NCBI RefSeq assembly: GCF_030129945.1
Contig: NZ_JARRAF010000007.1
Location: 1 to 64,000, forward strand
Direction: 5' to 3'
DNA length: 64,000 nucleotides
DNA from: Parachitinimonas caeni
GTDB taxonomy: Bacteria > Pseudomonadota > Gammaproteobacteria > Burkholderiales > Chitinimonadaceae
In this document: positions 46,828 to 55,517 of the stretch, piece by piece
Layout: each line of letters starts with the position of its first letter
Position numbering within the stretch: position 1 is the stretch's first letter
The notes under the pieces: generated by a model
Seen by the model: the letters and a program-made list of their open reading frames with translations, nothing else
Told to the model about the DNA's origin: nothing
Database searches by the model: none
Program-made: the position numbers and the translations under genes

Positions 46828-47931
46828 ATGCGAATAACTAATTTAAAAGTATTCGGCTTTATGAATAGAACACCACCCCTAGAGATAAAATTTCAAAATG
46901 ACTTAAATATAATAACCGGAAGAAATGGATCTGGAAAAACCAGCTTACTGAAATTAATTTGGTACATTTCCAGTGGAAATATATTAATGGCATTAAGGGA
47001 AATTGATTTCAAAGAAGCAACACTAGAGACAACTGAATACGAATGCAAAATTACAAGACAATCCTCTCAAACATGTAAAATTTTACTTAGCCATAACGGA
47101 AAAACAGAAGAATTCAGTGACAAATATGACCAAGAAGGAAATGTAACTGACAATGCTGAAGACTTTGTAGACACCATTCTACAGGAAATAGGTTCATCTA
47201 TTTTCTTCCCCACTTTTCGACGGATAGAGGGTGGATTTGGACTAACCACTAGCAACACAAGACTTTCACGAGCAAGAATTGAGTTAGAAGAATCCCTATC
47301 TTCTCTAACACATCAGCTCAGCAGCAAGAAGCATAAACTTATCTCTGCACTCAGTACATCGGACATTGTGAATCTCATTGCCCAACAATATAGCGACCTA
47401 TCAGACGAGTATGAAAAGCGACAAAAGAAAAATTCTCAATCAATAATAAAATTAATTAAAGATTTCAAAAAACAAGAAAAAGAAGAACAAAACAGCACAG
47501 CAATAGATCTAATTGAGAAAATAAATGAATCCATTGAAAAGATGGACCAAGAAAGAGAGGAGATTATGAAACCACTATCATCCGCAAAAAATTATGCCCT
47601 TAAGCTTGTGCGCCCATCTGGCATCAAAATTGCGAAGCGTTTTTGCTTTGGAGATATTGCATCAGCAATTCAATCCGAAGTCCTTTCCTCAGGAGAAAAA
47701 CAAATGTTTAGCTTTATTTCTTACAATGCCTTTTACAAAGACTCTCAAATATTTATTGATGAACCGGAGTTAAGTTTGCACGCAGACTGGCAAAGGCAAC
47801 TGTTTACAACCTTAGCCAATCAAGAATCATCAAATCAATTTATAGTTTCGACACACTCGCCATTCATTTACAGTAAATATCCTGACAAAGAAATTCAGAT
47901 TGAGTCCTCTCGTGGTGACGAGGAACTATAA
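46828..47931 (+). CDS. AAA/ABC-type ATPase, AriA-like (PARIS-type defence candidate)
   Basis: 367 residues. Walker A GRNGSGKTS (31-39), a coiled-coil-like charged middle (about 150-265), ABC signature LSSGEKQ (286-292), Walker B QIFIDEPELSLH (acidic pair 311-312) and H-loop STHSPF (H343). This split-ATPase plan is that of OLD, Rad50 and AriA-type proteins; there is no fused TOPRIM, which is instead the next gene. The gene is AT-rich (about 28-38% G+C by count of two lines) against a GC-rich background, indicating transfer. AAGGAG lies 9-10 nt before the ATG. The PARIS assignment is inference from architecture. Confidence 0.75.
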   Translation: MRITNLKVFGFMNRTPPLEIKFQNDLNIITGRNGSGKTSLLKLIWYISSGNILMALREIDFKEATLETTEYECKITRQSSQTCKILLSHNGKTEEFSDKYDQEGNVTDNAEDFVDTILQEIGSSIFFPTFRRIEGGFGLTTSNTRLSRARIELEESLSSLTHQLSSKKHKLISALSTSDIVNLIAQQYSDLSDEYEKRQKKNSQSIIKLIKDFKKQEKEEQNSTAIDLIEKINESIEKMDQEREEIMKPLSSAKNYALKLVRPSGIKIAKRFCFGDIASAIQSEVLSSGEKQMFSFISYNAFYKDSQIFIDEPELSLHADWQRQLFTTLANQESSNQFIVSTHSPFIYSKYPDKEIQIESSRGDEEL

Positions 47932-47932
47932 G

Positions 47933-48646
47933 ATGAGAAAAAAGGAAGCAATAACCCTTACTGAACTACTCTCAACTTTAGAGCATTCCAACCTGCCTAC
48001 AATTCTCGTCGAAGGCGACGATGACCTCATCATATACAGACGACTTGAAACCATATTCAGCGACAAGGAAGTATCGGTTCTCTCGGTCGGCGGAAGAGAA
48101 AATATAATCAGCATATTCGACCAGCAAGACAAATTAAAATTAAGTTACAAAATTGGATTTATTGCCGATCAAGACACGTGGATAGTCACAGGAATACCTG
48201 AGCAATATAAAAATAAGAACATTATCTTCACCACGGGCTACTCTATTGAAAACGACTCGCTTATAGATAGCAATTTACTAGAAACCCTCACAACAACAGA
48301 GAGAAATATTTTCTTTCAAAACCTAACAAATTTCACAGCATGGTATGCAACTGAGCTAAATCGCCACATTACCGGAGAAAGCGCATCAATAAAAAAACAT
48401 CCTAATGATGTCTTAAAACAATCACATGAACCAACCATTAAAGCAAAACCACTATATGACCTAATTATTGAAAAATATCAGACCCATATTAGAGGAAAGT
48501 CATTGCTAGCTCTTTTCCTTCTGAGTCAAAAATGCAAAAACCCCAATATCAAGCATCACCACACAACAATACTTGCAACAGTAGCCGCAAGACCTGGAGA
48601 GTTAATACAAAAGATATATAACGAAGCAGGAGAAATATTTAAATAA
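47933..48646 (+). CDS. TOPRIM/DUF4435-like protein, AriB-like effector candidate
   Basis: 237 residues, starting 1 nt after the ATPase stop with GAGGA upstream. The N-terminal PTILVEGDDDLIIYRRLE has the TOPRIM glutamate (E27), SVGGRENI is the small connecting motif, and GFIADQDTW supplies the D-x-D pair (D79, D81); this is the DUF4435 pattern. In PARIS the TOPRIM partner AriB is the toxic nuclease released when AriA senses a phage protein. The remaining 140 residues are helical and unassigned. Shorter than typical AriB as I recall it, so a variant or a different ATPase-TOPRIM system is possible. Confidence 0.7.
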   Translation: MRKKEAITLTELLSTLEHSNLPTILVEGDDDLIIYRRLETIFSDKEVSVLSVGGRENIISIFDQQDKLKLSYKIGFIADQDTWIVTGIPEQYKNKNIIFTTGYSIENDSLIDSNLLETLTTTERNIFFQNLTNFTAWYATELNRHITGESASIKKHPNDVLKQSHEPTIKAKPLYDLIIEKYQTHIRGKSLLALFLLSQKCKNPNIKHHHTTILATVAARPGELIQKIYNEAGEIFK

Positions 48647-48995
48647 AAGCAAAGAAAATATTTTCAACCAAACACAGTCCATCTTATACGTCAGACACCC
48701 CCACTTAAACCACCCCATAACAAACATCCCGTTCGAAAGTAAATATAAATCTTATTATCACATAAGTATGATTGTCATTACACACCTCATCGAGAGAATA
48801 TTCCACCTCACTTTTACTAGCAATTAAACAAGAAACTTTGCGGCATATTAAAAACGAATCTGACGAATTTGATTAAATTGCCGAATGGTAAAGCCAGTCT
48901 AATTTTAATACATCTAACCCATTCCAAATGACCAAGCAGAACTTTGCCAGTTTCGCAGCGTCGAACAGGCCCCTCTTTCACTGGAATCCCCTCTG
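48647..48995. other. AT-rich region downstream of the ATPase-TOPRIM pair
   Basis: 349 bp, AT-rich down to about 48920 and then host-like. No open frame, hairpin terminator, repeat or integrase scar could be recognised. The right border of the presumed insert lies somewhere in it. Confidence 0.4.
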
Positions 48996-50489
48996 ATGCG
49001 CACTTTCATGCTGACCGCTGCAATGTCTCTGGCTTCTGTGTCCGGCAACGCCGCCGGGACGGCTGAACCATCTGGCGCCCAGGCCGTGCAAGCGATCTTG
49101 AACCGAACCCTGGCGGCGCATGGTGGCGCCGAACGTCTCCGTGTGGCGGCTGGGTTCAGTTTCGAGCTATCGGGCGGGTTTTATGCGCCCCTGCAAGCGC
49201 GTGGCTACCAACCGCCTTTCGAGCCGATGCCGTTTCAGGGGCGCTATGTGTTTGACTGGGCCGGCAGTACGAGCATGGTGGAAAGCAAAACGGTGTTTCC
49301 CGGTGGCTATACCGTTCACACCCGGGAGTTAGGGGGGAAGGAGCCTAAGGTTTTCGATCTGCACCGGCATGCTTATAGTCGAAGTGCTTCGCTCGGCCAG
49401 ACTGCCAATGCCTTCCGCTTTCACCCCTTGCTGTTGTTGCGCCAGCTTAGCCGTAGCGACGCCGAGCTGACCGATGGCGGCACTGACACCTTCTTTGAGC
49501 GTCCGGTACACCGTCTGCAGGCACGCTGGCCAGGGTTGGCATCTGCCATCGAGGTGATGATTGATCAGGAAACCATGCTACTGGCGGGCTACCGACTGCC
49601 CCGCAGTTATGCCTTGCAACCCCAGGGCATGAATAAGGTCCGCTTTCTGGCGTATCAGGATCAGGCGGGCTTGCGCTTGCCGACGCGGATTACCGGTGAA
49701 ACCCTGGCCATGCCCAGGCTGGGTTTCGAGATGACGCTGGCAGACCAGAAGCTGGGGCCGGTCAGCTTGGGCGATTCGGCAAGCAGCGCTGCCGGCTATA
49801 TCGAGACCCCGCCCGAATCAGCACTCGCCCCGCATATACGTGAGCTGGCGCAGGATGTGTATCTGGTCGAGCATCTGGGCGGTCAGGATTATGCCTCGCT
49901 GGTGCTTGTATTCGATGACTGGGTCGCTGCGGTGGAAGCCCCTCTCAACGAGAAGGCCACGACCGAGTTACTGGCTGCCATCCAGCGCATCGCCCCTGGC
50001 AAGCCACTCAAAACCATGATTCTGACTCATCACCATGACGACCACGCCGGCGGTCTGCCTGCTGTCGTGGATCAGGGTATCGGCGTACTCGCCCCCCAAG
50101 GCGCAGAAGCCACCTTGCGGGCAATTGCGACGGCCAACCGCCCTGGCCAATCGCTGAGTTTTGACGGCATCGCCCCAGACAGCAAACGGGTGCTGGCCGA
50201 CAAGCATCATCAGGTGGAAATCTACAACGTCAGTGGCAATCCGCATGCCGAACAGATCCTGACGATCTATCTGCCCTCCGAGAAGTTGTTGTTTCAGGCG
50301 GATATGTTCACCAACCACGAACTACAACAGAGCAATGGCCCGGCCAACGCTGGCGGCATCGCCTTTGTGCGCTGGCTCAAGGCCAAGGGCCTGGCGCCAG
50401 AACGCATCGCCGGCGCACATGGCACCGTTGCCAGCCGCGCCGACATTAATTTGATGCTGAAAGCGGCGGGGGAATCGTTACGCCTGTAA
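48996..50489 (+). CDS. Secreted metallo-beta-lactamase-fold hydrolase
   Basis: 497 residues. A short signal peptide ends near GNAAG (about 20). Residues about 25-270 are an unrecognised N-terminal region; about 280-490 are an MBL-fold domain with TILTHHHDDHAGG as the metal motif (HxHxDH), ISGNPHAEQ-like SGNPHAEQILTIY as the second histidine site and AGAHGTV near the end. It probably hydrolyses a substrate in the periplasm; which one is unknown. Base composition is host-like, so it lies outside the AT-rich insert. Confidence 0.8.
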   Translation: MRTFMLTAAMSLASVSGNAAGTAEPSGAQAVQAILNRTLAAHGGAERLRVAAGFSFELSGGFYAPLQARGYQPPFEPMPFQGRYVFDWAGSTSMVESKTVFPGGYTVHTRELGGKEPKVFDLHRHAYSRSASLGQTANAFRFHPLLLLRQLSRSDAELTDGGTDTFFERPVHRLQARWPGLASAIEVMIDQETMLLAGYRLPRSYALQPQGMNKVRFLAYQDQAGLRLPTRITGETLAMPRLGFEMTLADQKLGPVSLGDSASSAAGYIETPPESALAPHIRELAQDVYLVEHLGGQDYASLVLVFDDWVAAVEAPLNEKATTELLAAIQRIAPGKPLKTMILTHHHDDHAGGLPAVVDQGIGVLAPQGAEATLRAIATANRPGQSLSFDGIAPDSKRVLADKHHQVEIYNVSGNPHAEQILTIYLPSEKLLFQADMFTNHELQQSNGPANAGGIAFVRWLKAKGLAPERIAGAHGTVASRADINLMLKAAGESLRL

Positions 50490-50521
50490 TGGCAGGCAGG
50501 GTATTTGCTTCATGAAGCGCA

Positions 50522-50550
50522 GGCTCGGTAGCCCATTGGTTCGCCGAGCC
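50522..50550 (+). terminator. Possible terminator hairpin after the MBL gene
   Basis: GGCTCGG (50522-50528) and CCGAGCC (50544-50550) form a seven-bp stem 32 bp after the stop codon. The loop is 15 nt and no T-run follows, so termination is uncertain. Confidence 0.3.
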
Positions 50551-50609
50551 CGTGCATCAGAGCGGCAGAAATGACGCTTTGACCTACACTGTGTATGACA
50601 GGAGGGCTT

Positions 50610-51218
50610 ATGAAGAGGTTATGGCAAATTTGCGCCGCACTGGCGCTCTGCATGCCATTGGGCAGTAGTTATGCGGCCTACACGGTGAAGGTCACCATGT
50701 CGATGCCTAAAGGCACGACTGGTGAAAAGCCTGCTGCCAACTTCCCCACCAACACCAAGATCATCCCCTGCGACGGTCCCGGCTTTGATGCGATTTCGTT
50801 CAGCGTGACCTACGATGCCTCCAACGCCAACAAGACGGTTGATCGTGATCTGTTCATTTTCCTGCACACCCCCGATGGTTCGGGCATTCCACGCTTTCTG
50901 GTCGCCAAAAAGCAAAATCTGGGGTCCAACTTTATTTTTCTACCCCGTGAGGACGTGAAATCCTTGCAGCCTAAGGGCGACTACTTTATCCCGCGTACCG
51001 AAAACCTCACCGGTGGCGGCCCTGTCACAACCGTCTTGATGGATACCGTATCGGTCCAGGCGGCAAGTTCTGGCATCTGGCAGCTGATCGCCATCGTCGG
51101 CGATGGCAACTCGCCAAAATTCAGCTTCGACAACCCCAGCACCTGGGATGCCTGGGACGTCGCCACGGTAATGTTGCGCAAGCCCTGGGTCGGCTTCTCT
51201 ACCCAAACCTGCCAGTAG
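50610..51218 (+). CDS. Secreted protein, unknown function
   Basis: 202 residues from the ATG at 50610, which has AGGAGG close upstream; the in-frame ATG at 50595 overlaps that site. A signal peptide ends at SSYA (about 22). The mature part is beta-rich, with TVDRDLFIFLHTPDGSG and a C-terminal Cys that may pair with the Cys in KIIPCDGPGF. No family is recognised. A shared terminator separates it from convergent pyk. Confidence 0.7.
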   Translation: MKRLWQICAALALCMPLGSSYAAYTVKVTMSMPKGTTGEKPAANFPTNTKIIPCDGPGFDAISFSVTYDASNANKTVDRDLFIFLHTPDGSGIPRFLVAKKQNLGSNFIFLPREDVKSLQPKGDYFIPRTENLTGGGPVTTVLMDTVSVQAASSGIWQLIAIVGDGNSPKFSFDNPSTWDAWDVATVMLRKPWVGFSTQTCQ

Positions 51219-51285
51219 GGCGTCGTTGTACAAGGCTGTGGCCTCCCACAGCGGCAATTTCCGCCACCCTACCGGCCAGAATTGC

Positions 51286-51316
51286 AAAAGGGCCGGCAAT
51301 TTGCCGACCCTTTCTT
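51286..51316. terminator. Bidirectional terminator between 50610-51218 and pyk
   Basis: AAAAGGG-x-CGGC and GCCG-x-CCCTTT form a stem around AATTT, with A-rich left and T-rich right flanks, so it can stop transcription from both convergent genes. Confidence 0.75.
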
Positions 51317-51342
51317 ACTTATCCATCAAATACCGGTGCAGA

Positions 51343-52767
51343 TCAGCGACGATCGGCAATACGCAAGATTTTCATGGTGTTGGTGTTGCCTACCAGGCCC
51401 ACGGTATCGCCGACGGTAATTACCACCAGATCCCCCGGCTGCACCCATCCTTGCCGTAGCAACTCAACTTCAGCCGCCAACAGCAACTGCTCCCGGTCGC
51501 GATCATGCGCCAGCATCAAGGGATAGACGTCGCGGAACAAGGCGAGACGGCGATAAGTCTGCACTTCGGGGGTCAGAGCATAGATGGGCACACCACAGTT
51601 CACCCGTGACATCCAGAGCGCCGTAGCGCCGGTCTGAGTGAGCGCCACAATCGCCTTGACCTTCATATGATTGGCCGTAAACAGCGCAGCCATCGCAATG
51701 GATTGGTCGATACGTGTGAACTCGCGCTGCAAAAAGGCGCGATCCAACACATAGTCGGACGACTTTTCGGCTTCCAGGCAAACACGAGCCATCGCTTCAA
51801 CCGTCTCGACCGGATACTTGCCCGCCGCCGTCTCGGCCGACAGCATCACGGCATCGGAGCCATCCAACACGGCATTCGCCACATCCGAAACTTCCGCCCG
51901 CGTAGGTACCGGGCTGTTGATCATCGACTCCATCATCTGTGTGGCGGTAATGGTGAGCTTATTGCGCTCACGCGCCATGCGAATCATCCGCTTCTGCAAC
52001 GCCGGCACGGCCGCATCGCCTACCTCCACCGCCAGGTCACCGCGCGCCACCATGACACCATCGGAAGCGTCGAGCACCTCTTCGAGGTTATCAATCGCCT
52101 CGGTCCGCTCCACCTTGGCAATCACCTGTGCATGACCGCCCGCTGCTCGCAGCAAGGTTCTGGCCATATACATATCCGCACCGCTCTTGGGGAAGGAAAC
52201 CGCCACGTAATCCGCCTCCAGCTGCGCCGCAACCTTGATGTCATCCATGTCCTTGGAGGTCAGCGCCGGGGCCGACAAGCCTCCCCCCTGCCGGTTGATG
52301 CCCTTGTTATTCGACAGCACACCCCCAACCCTGACGCGACAATGAATCTCGGGCCCAGCGACAGAAACGACTTCGAGCACAATACGACCATCATCCAGAA
52401 GCAGCACCGCGCCAGCCTCCACATCACGCGGCAGATCTTTGTAGTCCAAGCCGACCCGCTCGGCATTTCCTAACTCGCAGGTGGCGTCGAGAATGAAGCG
52501 ATCACCATTGTTCAGCGTTACTTTGCCTTTCTCGAATTTACCGACGCGAATTTTCGGGCCCTGCAAGTCAACCATCACCCCAACCGGCACCCCAAGCTTG
52601 CTACCCACTTCGCGAACCACTCTGGCACGCTCGATATGATCCGCCGCACTGCCATGCGAGAAATTCAAGCGAACAACGTTGACGCCAGCCGATATCAACT
52701 TCTCCAGCACGGCTTGATCATTGGACGCTGGCCCCAGCGTTGCGACGATTTTGGTACTGCGTTGCAT
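51343..52767 (-). CDS. pyk: Pyruvate kinase
   Basis: 474 residues. It makes pyruvate and ATP from phosphoenolpyruvate, finishing the lower glycolytic branch fed by Entner-Doudoroff glyceraldehyde-3-phosphate. STKIVATLGPAS, NVVRLNFSHGS, VMVDLQGPKIRVG, VIAKVERTEAIDN, DGVMVARGDLAVEVG and the signature ITATQMMESMI are intact. The ATG at 52767 begins MQRSTKIVAT; the upstream frame is non-conserved. A perfect HexR-type palindrome lies 137 bp upstream. Confidence 0.95.
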   Translation of the reverse strand: MQRSTKIVATLGPASNDQAVLEKLISAGVNVVRLNFSHGSAADHIERARVVREVGSKLGVPVGVMVDLQGPKIRVGKFEKGKVTLNNGDRFILDATCELGNAERVGLDYKDLPRDVEAGAVLLLDDGRIVLEVVSVAGPEIHCRVRVGGVLSNNKGINRQGGGLSAPALTSKDMDDIKVAAQLEADYVAVSFPKSGADMYMARTLLRAAGGHAQVIAKVERTEAIDNLEEVLDASDGVMVARGDLAVEVGDAAVPALQKRMIRMARERNKLTITATQMMESMINSPVPTRAEVSDVANAVLDGSDAVMLSAETAAGKYPVETVEAMARVCLEAEKSSDYVLDRAFLQREFTRIDQSIAMAALFTANHMKVKAIVALTQTGATALWMSRVNCGVPIYALTPEVQTYRRLALFRDVYPLMLAHDRDREQLLLAAEVELLRQGWVQPGDLVVITVGDTVGLVGNTNTMKILRIADRR

Positions 52768-52903
52768 AATGTTGTTGTCCCCTAATAATCCATGCTTTGC
52801 CATAACGACCCAACGCCAGCCACATTCGAGCAAAGCCTGCGCTAGATCAACATGCGTTCGTAGCCCATTTTACACACCAAACCCATAGTAGCCCGGTATC
52901 TCA

Positions 52904-52918
52904 TGTAGCAAAACTACA
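52904..52918. promoter_or_regulatory. Probable HexR operator upstream of pyk
   Basis: TGTAGCAAAACTACA: perfect five-base arms and an AT-rich centre, the same layout as the zwf-side site at 32379. HexR control of pyruvate kinase is established in Shewanella-type HexR regulons. Confidence 0.7.
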
Positions 52919-52975
52919 TATAAGCCTTCCCGCCAGCCACCCAACACCGCGCATAAAAGTTTTTACACAAAACGC

Positions 52976-53003
52976 TTGACACACATTTCAGATCACCTAT
53001 AAT
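52976..53003 (+). promoter_or_regulatory. Consensus sigma70 promoter of the tRNA cluster
   Basis: TTGACA (52976-52981) and TATAAT (52998-53003) are both exact consensus with a 16-bp spacer, 35 bp before the first tRNA. Such strong promoters are usual for stable RNA genes. Confidence 0.85.
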
Positions 53004-53038
53004 TGCGGCTCTTCGATCAACACGAAGTCTGAAACAAA

Positions 53039-53114
<76 letters not shown>

Positions 53115-53140
53115 AAAAATCAGGCTTTTGTTGCAAAGAC

Positions 53141-53216
<76 letters not shown>

Positions 53217-53306
53217 AATTCTTCATGCTTCGTTGCCAAAAATAATTACCCTAGAATTCTGGCAACAGAGTAAACCCTATCTAGAATTAAGCAGTAATTG
53301 GATAGC

Positions 53307-53380
53307 GGCGGGTTAGCAAAGTGGCTATGCAGCGGATTGCAAATCCGTAGACGTCGGTTCGATTCCGGCACCCGCCTCCA
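53307..53380 (+). tRNA. tRNA-Cys (GCA)
   Basis: 74 nt with encoded CCA. Acceptor GGCGGGT pairs with ACCCGCC; anticodon arm CGGATTGCAAATCCG gives GCA. Confidence 0.95.
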
Positions 53381-53394
53381 AATTCCTGCCATCC

Positions 53395-53484
53395 GCCCGG
53401 GTGGTGAAACTGGTAGACACAACGGACTTAAAATCCGTCGGGCCTAAAACGCCCGTGCCGGTTCGATTCCGGCCCCGGGCACCA
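53395..53484 (+). tRNA. tRNA-Leu (TAA)
   Basis: 90 nt with the long variable arm of class II tRNAs and encoded CCA. Acceptor GCCCGGG pairs with CCCGGGC; anticodon stem ACGGACTTAAAATCCGT gives TAA. Confidence 0.95.
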
Positions 53485-53714
53485 ATACCTCTTCTTACAG
53501 CTCCATAAAATCCCGCCAAATCCTTGCTGCACAAGGGTTTTTAGGGATTTTCGATTAGCGCCACCCCTCGCATTTTTCTGTACTTTCTCGCCACTATTAC
53601 GCCTTTTTTACGCCAATGGCTACTTGTAGAGAGCGCGGGAGGCGGCAGAATAATCCCCCCGAAAGCCGCAGAGATCATAAGTAGAATTTTCTCGAATAGA
53701 GGGAGTCCTCACAG

Positions 53715-53942
53715 ATGAAGAGATCAAGGTTTTCGGACAGCCAGATCATCGCGGTACTGAAGCAGGCGGAAGGACACCGTCCGCTATGATTGACTGGGCC
53801 ATCACCTGTTCGAGCGATCTCCGAGGTTCAGGAGCACGCAACTCGCTGGCTCTGGCTTCGCCATCATGAACTCCCGAATATAGCCTTGGGTGGCATCATT
53901 CCAAAACAGCGGCTGGCTATGGCCACTTGGCTCTACTTCTAA
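53715..53942 (+). pseudogene. IS3-family transposase remnant, internally deleted
   Basis: The left part encodes MKRSRFSDSQIIAVLKQAEG, the start of an IS3-group OrfA, and stops at 53789. The right part, from 53823, encodes TRWLWLRHHELPNIALGGI then PKQRLAMA, the C-terminus of the matching OrfB, ending at TAA 53940-53942. About 1 kb that should lie between is missing. Only the two ends of the element remain, just after the tRNA cluster. Confidence 0.8.
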
Positions 53943-53961
53943 CCCCCATTAAAAATGGGGG
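53943..53961 (-). terminator. Hairpin downstream of nadC
   Basis: CCCCCATT (53943-53950) pairs with AATGGGGG (53954-53961). It lies just past the nadC stop and at the edge of the IS3 remnant, so it could be the end structure of either. There is no clear T-run. Confidence 0.45.
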
Positions 53962-53968
53962 ATTACCG

Positions 53969-54811
53969 TTACAATTCAAAGCGCATGGAGAGGTCTACGG
54001 CTTGCACATCTTTGGTGAGGCGGCCGATGGAGATGCGGTCTACCCCGGTCTCGGCAATGGCGCGAACGGTGGTTTCGTCTACGCCGCCCGATGCCTCCAA
54101 CAAAGCCCGCCCAGCGGTACGCTGGACGGCTTCGCGCATTTGTTCCAGCGACATATTATCAAGCAGGACCGACACTGCGCCGGCGGCCAGGGCCTCTGCC
54201 AGCTGAGTGAGGGTTTCCACCTCCACTTGGATGGTGACATGCGGTCGCGCCAAGGCATTTGCGGCTTGCATGGCAGCAGTGATGCCGCCGGCCGCCATGA
54301 TGTGATTTTCCTTGATCAGAATGCCGTCGTAGAGGCCGATGCGCTGGTTGTCACCACCGCCAACGCGGACAGCATATTTCTGCGCCAGTCGCAGTCCGGG
54401 CAGGGTCTTGCGGGTGTCAAGAATACGCGCCTGGGTGCCAGCTACGGCATCAACGAAGCGGCGGGTGATAGTCGCGGTAGCAGATAGGGTCTGCAGAAAA
54501 TTCAGCGCACTGCGTTCAGCGGTCAGCAGCGCCCGGGCAGGGCCTTCGATCTCGCACAGAATGGTTTCAGCCGCTACGGCATTGCCCTCTTCCGCTCGCC
54601 ACTGCACCTGGCAGCGCGCATCCACCTGCCGAAAGCACTCATCAAACCAAGCCTGGCCAGCCACCACGGCATTCTGGCGGGCAATCACTCGAGCCCGACC
54701 GATCCTGTCTTCGGCAATCAGGCGAGCAGTCCAATCCATCTCTCCAATATCTTCATTCAGAGCTTGCGCAACATTTGCGGCGATGACGTGATGGGGAGGA
54801 AGCGGGATCAT
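53969..54811 (-). CDS. nadC: Nicotinate-nucleotide pyrophosphorylase (carboxylating)
   Basis: 280 residues. It converts quinolinate and PRPP to nicotinate mononucleotide in de novo NAD synthesis. [50 protein letters not shown] and the late VEVETL and LLDNMS segments carry the known substrate-binding Arg, His, Lys, Glu and Asp residues. It appears monocistronic; nadA and nadB are not in the window. Confidence 0.95.
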   Translation of the reverse strand: MIPLPPHHVIAANVAQALNEDIGEMDWTARLIAEDRIGRARVIARQNAVVAGQAWFDECFRQVDARCQVQWRAEEGNAVAAETILCEIEGPARALLTAERSALNFLQTLSATATITRRFVDAVAGTQARILDTRKTLPGLRLAQKYAVRVGGGDNQRIGLYDGILIKENHIMAAGGITAAMQAANALARPHVTIQVEVETLTQLAEALAAGAVSVLLDNMSLEQMREAVQRTAGRALLEASGGVDETTVRAIAETGVDRISIGRLTKDVQAVDLSMRFEL

Positions 54812-54890
54812 GGCGTTCTCTCAAAACTGAAAGCCCGATTTTACCCTGCAACGATGTGGCGCTGCCGGTTGGATCCGGTTACGCCCAGAC

Positions 54891-54917
54891 AAAAAGAAAT
54901 GGCGGCCAGAGGCCGCC
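54891..54917 (-). terminator. Terminator of the tandem small membrane protein genes
   Basis: A perfect stem, GGCGGCC (54901-54907) with GGCCGCC (54911-54917), loop AGA. On the minus strand it is followed by ATTTCTTTTT. Confidence 0.85.
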
Positions 54918-55020
54918 AGAGTCAGGGAGAGTTACTACCGAGGAAAAATCTTTGCCTGTGTGGCATCGGAGCAGCCAGGTTACCACCCCGCAAATCTGTC
55001 TGATGACACGTCTTATGCGC

Positions 55021-55254
55021 TCAAGACCGATCCTGCGTTACCGGTGCTGCAGCCACTTCGGTATTACGTGGAGTCTTGGCTTTGGCAACAGCGGTGACCT
55101 GATCCCCTTCACCGCGAACCAGCATGGCACCGTAGGTGACTTCAAAAGGCGTTGCAAACTTGCTTACTATCAGCGACAGCCCCAGGAACAAGCTGCCTGA
55201 TATCGCCAAGGAGGCGAAAAAAATTGCTGTTCTGCTGGGTTCGCGGGTTTCCAT
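55021..55254 (-). CDS. Small single-helix membrane protein, paralogue B
   Basis: 77 residues from the second of two ATGs (AAGGA is 8 nt before it, 1-2 nt before the first). METREPSRTAIFFASLAISG leads into a single hydrophobic helix (about 9-32), then TYGAMLVRGEGDQ and an Ala/Thr-rich tail. It aligns along its length with the neighbour at 55305-55517 (shared TRE, I-x-G-x-LFLG, E-x-TY, and similar spacing). No known family; followed by a terminator. Confidence 0.72.
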   Translation of the reverse strand: METREPSRTAIFFASLAISGSLFLGLSLIVSKFATPFEVTYGAMLVRGEGDQVTAVAKAKTPRNTEVAAAPVTQDRS

Positions 55255-55304
55255 GATCATTTCCTTTTAGCAAATTCAAGCTCGAAGTTGGGGTGGCCTG
55301 GCGA

Positions 55305-55517
55305 TCAGGATTGACGTGAGGCCTGCTTTACTTCAGCCAATTGCTTGTTTTGGCTTGCCATGTCGGAGCCTTCTGCCTTGGCGGTAACCTGGGCGTAGGT
55401 TCTTTCGATCGGCATTACGAGTGCTTGTACCGTAGCGGCGATTCCCAGGAACAACCCGCCGGCGATGACGACCGAAGCAGTGATCTGGGCGACCGGGTTG
55501 ATTTCGCGGGTTTTCAT
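55305..55517 (-). CDS. Small single-helix membrane protein, paralogue A
   Basis: 70 residues. MKTREINPVAQITASVVIAG then GLFLGIAATV form the N-terminus and helix; IERTYAQVTAKAEGSD and a Gln/Lys/Ser-rich tail follow. AAGGAG is 6 nt before the ATG. It is paralogous to the next gene, 50 bp downstream, and clearly cotranscribed with it. The helix faces in with a short charged N-terminus; the tail is probably periplasmic (inference). The function is unknown. Confidence 0.72.
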   Translation of the reverse strand: MKTREINPVAQITASVVIAGGLFLGIAATVQALVMPIERTYAQVTAKAEGSDMASQNKQLAEVKQASRQS

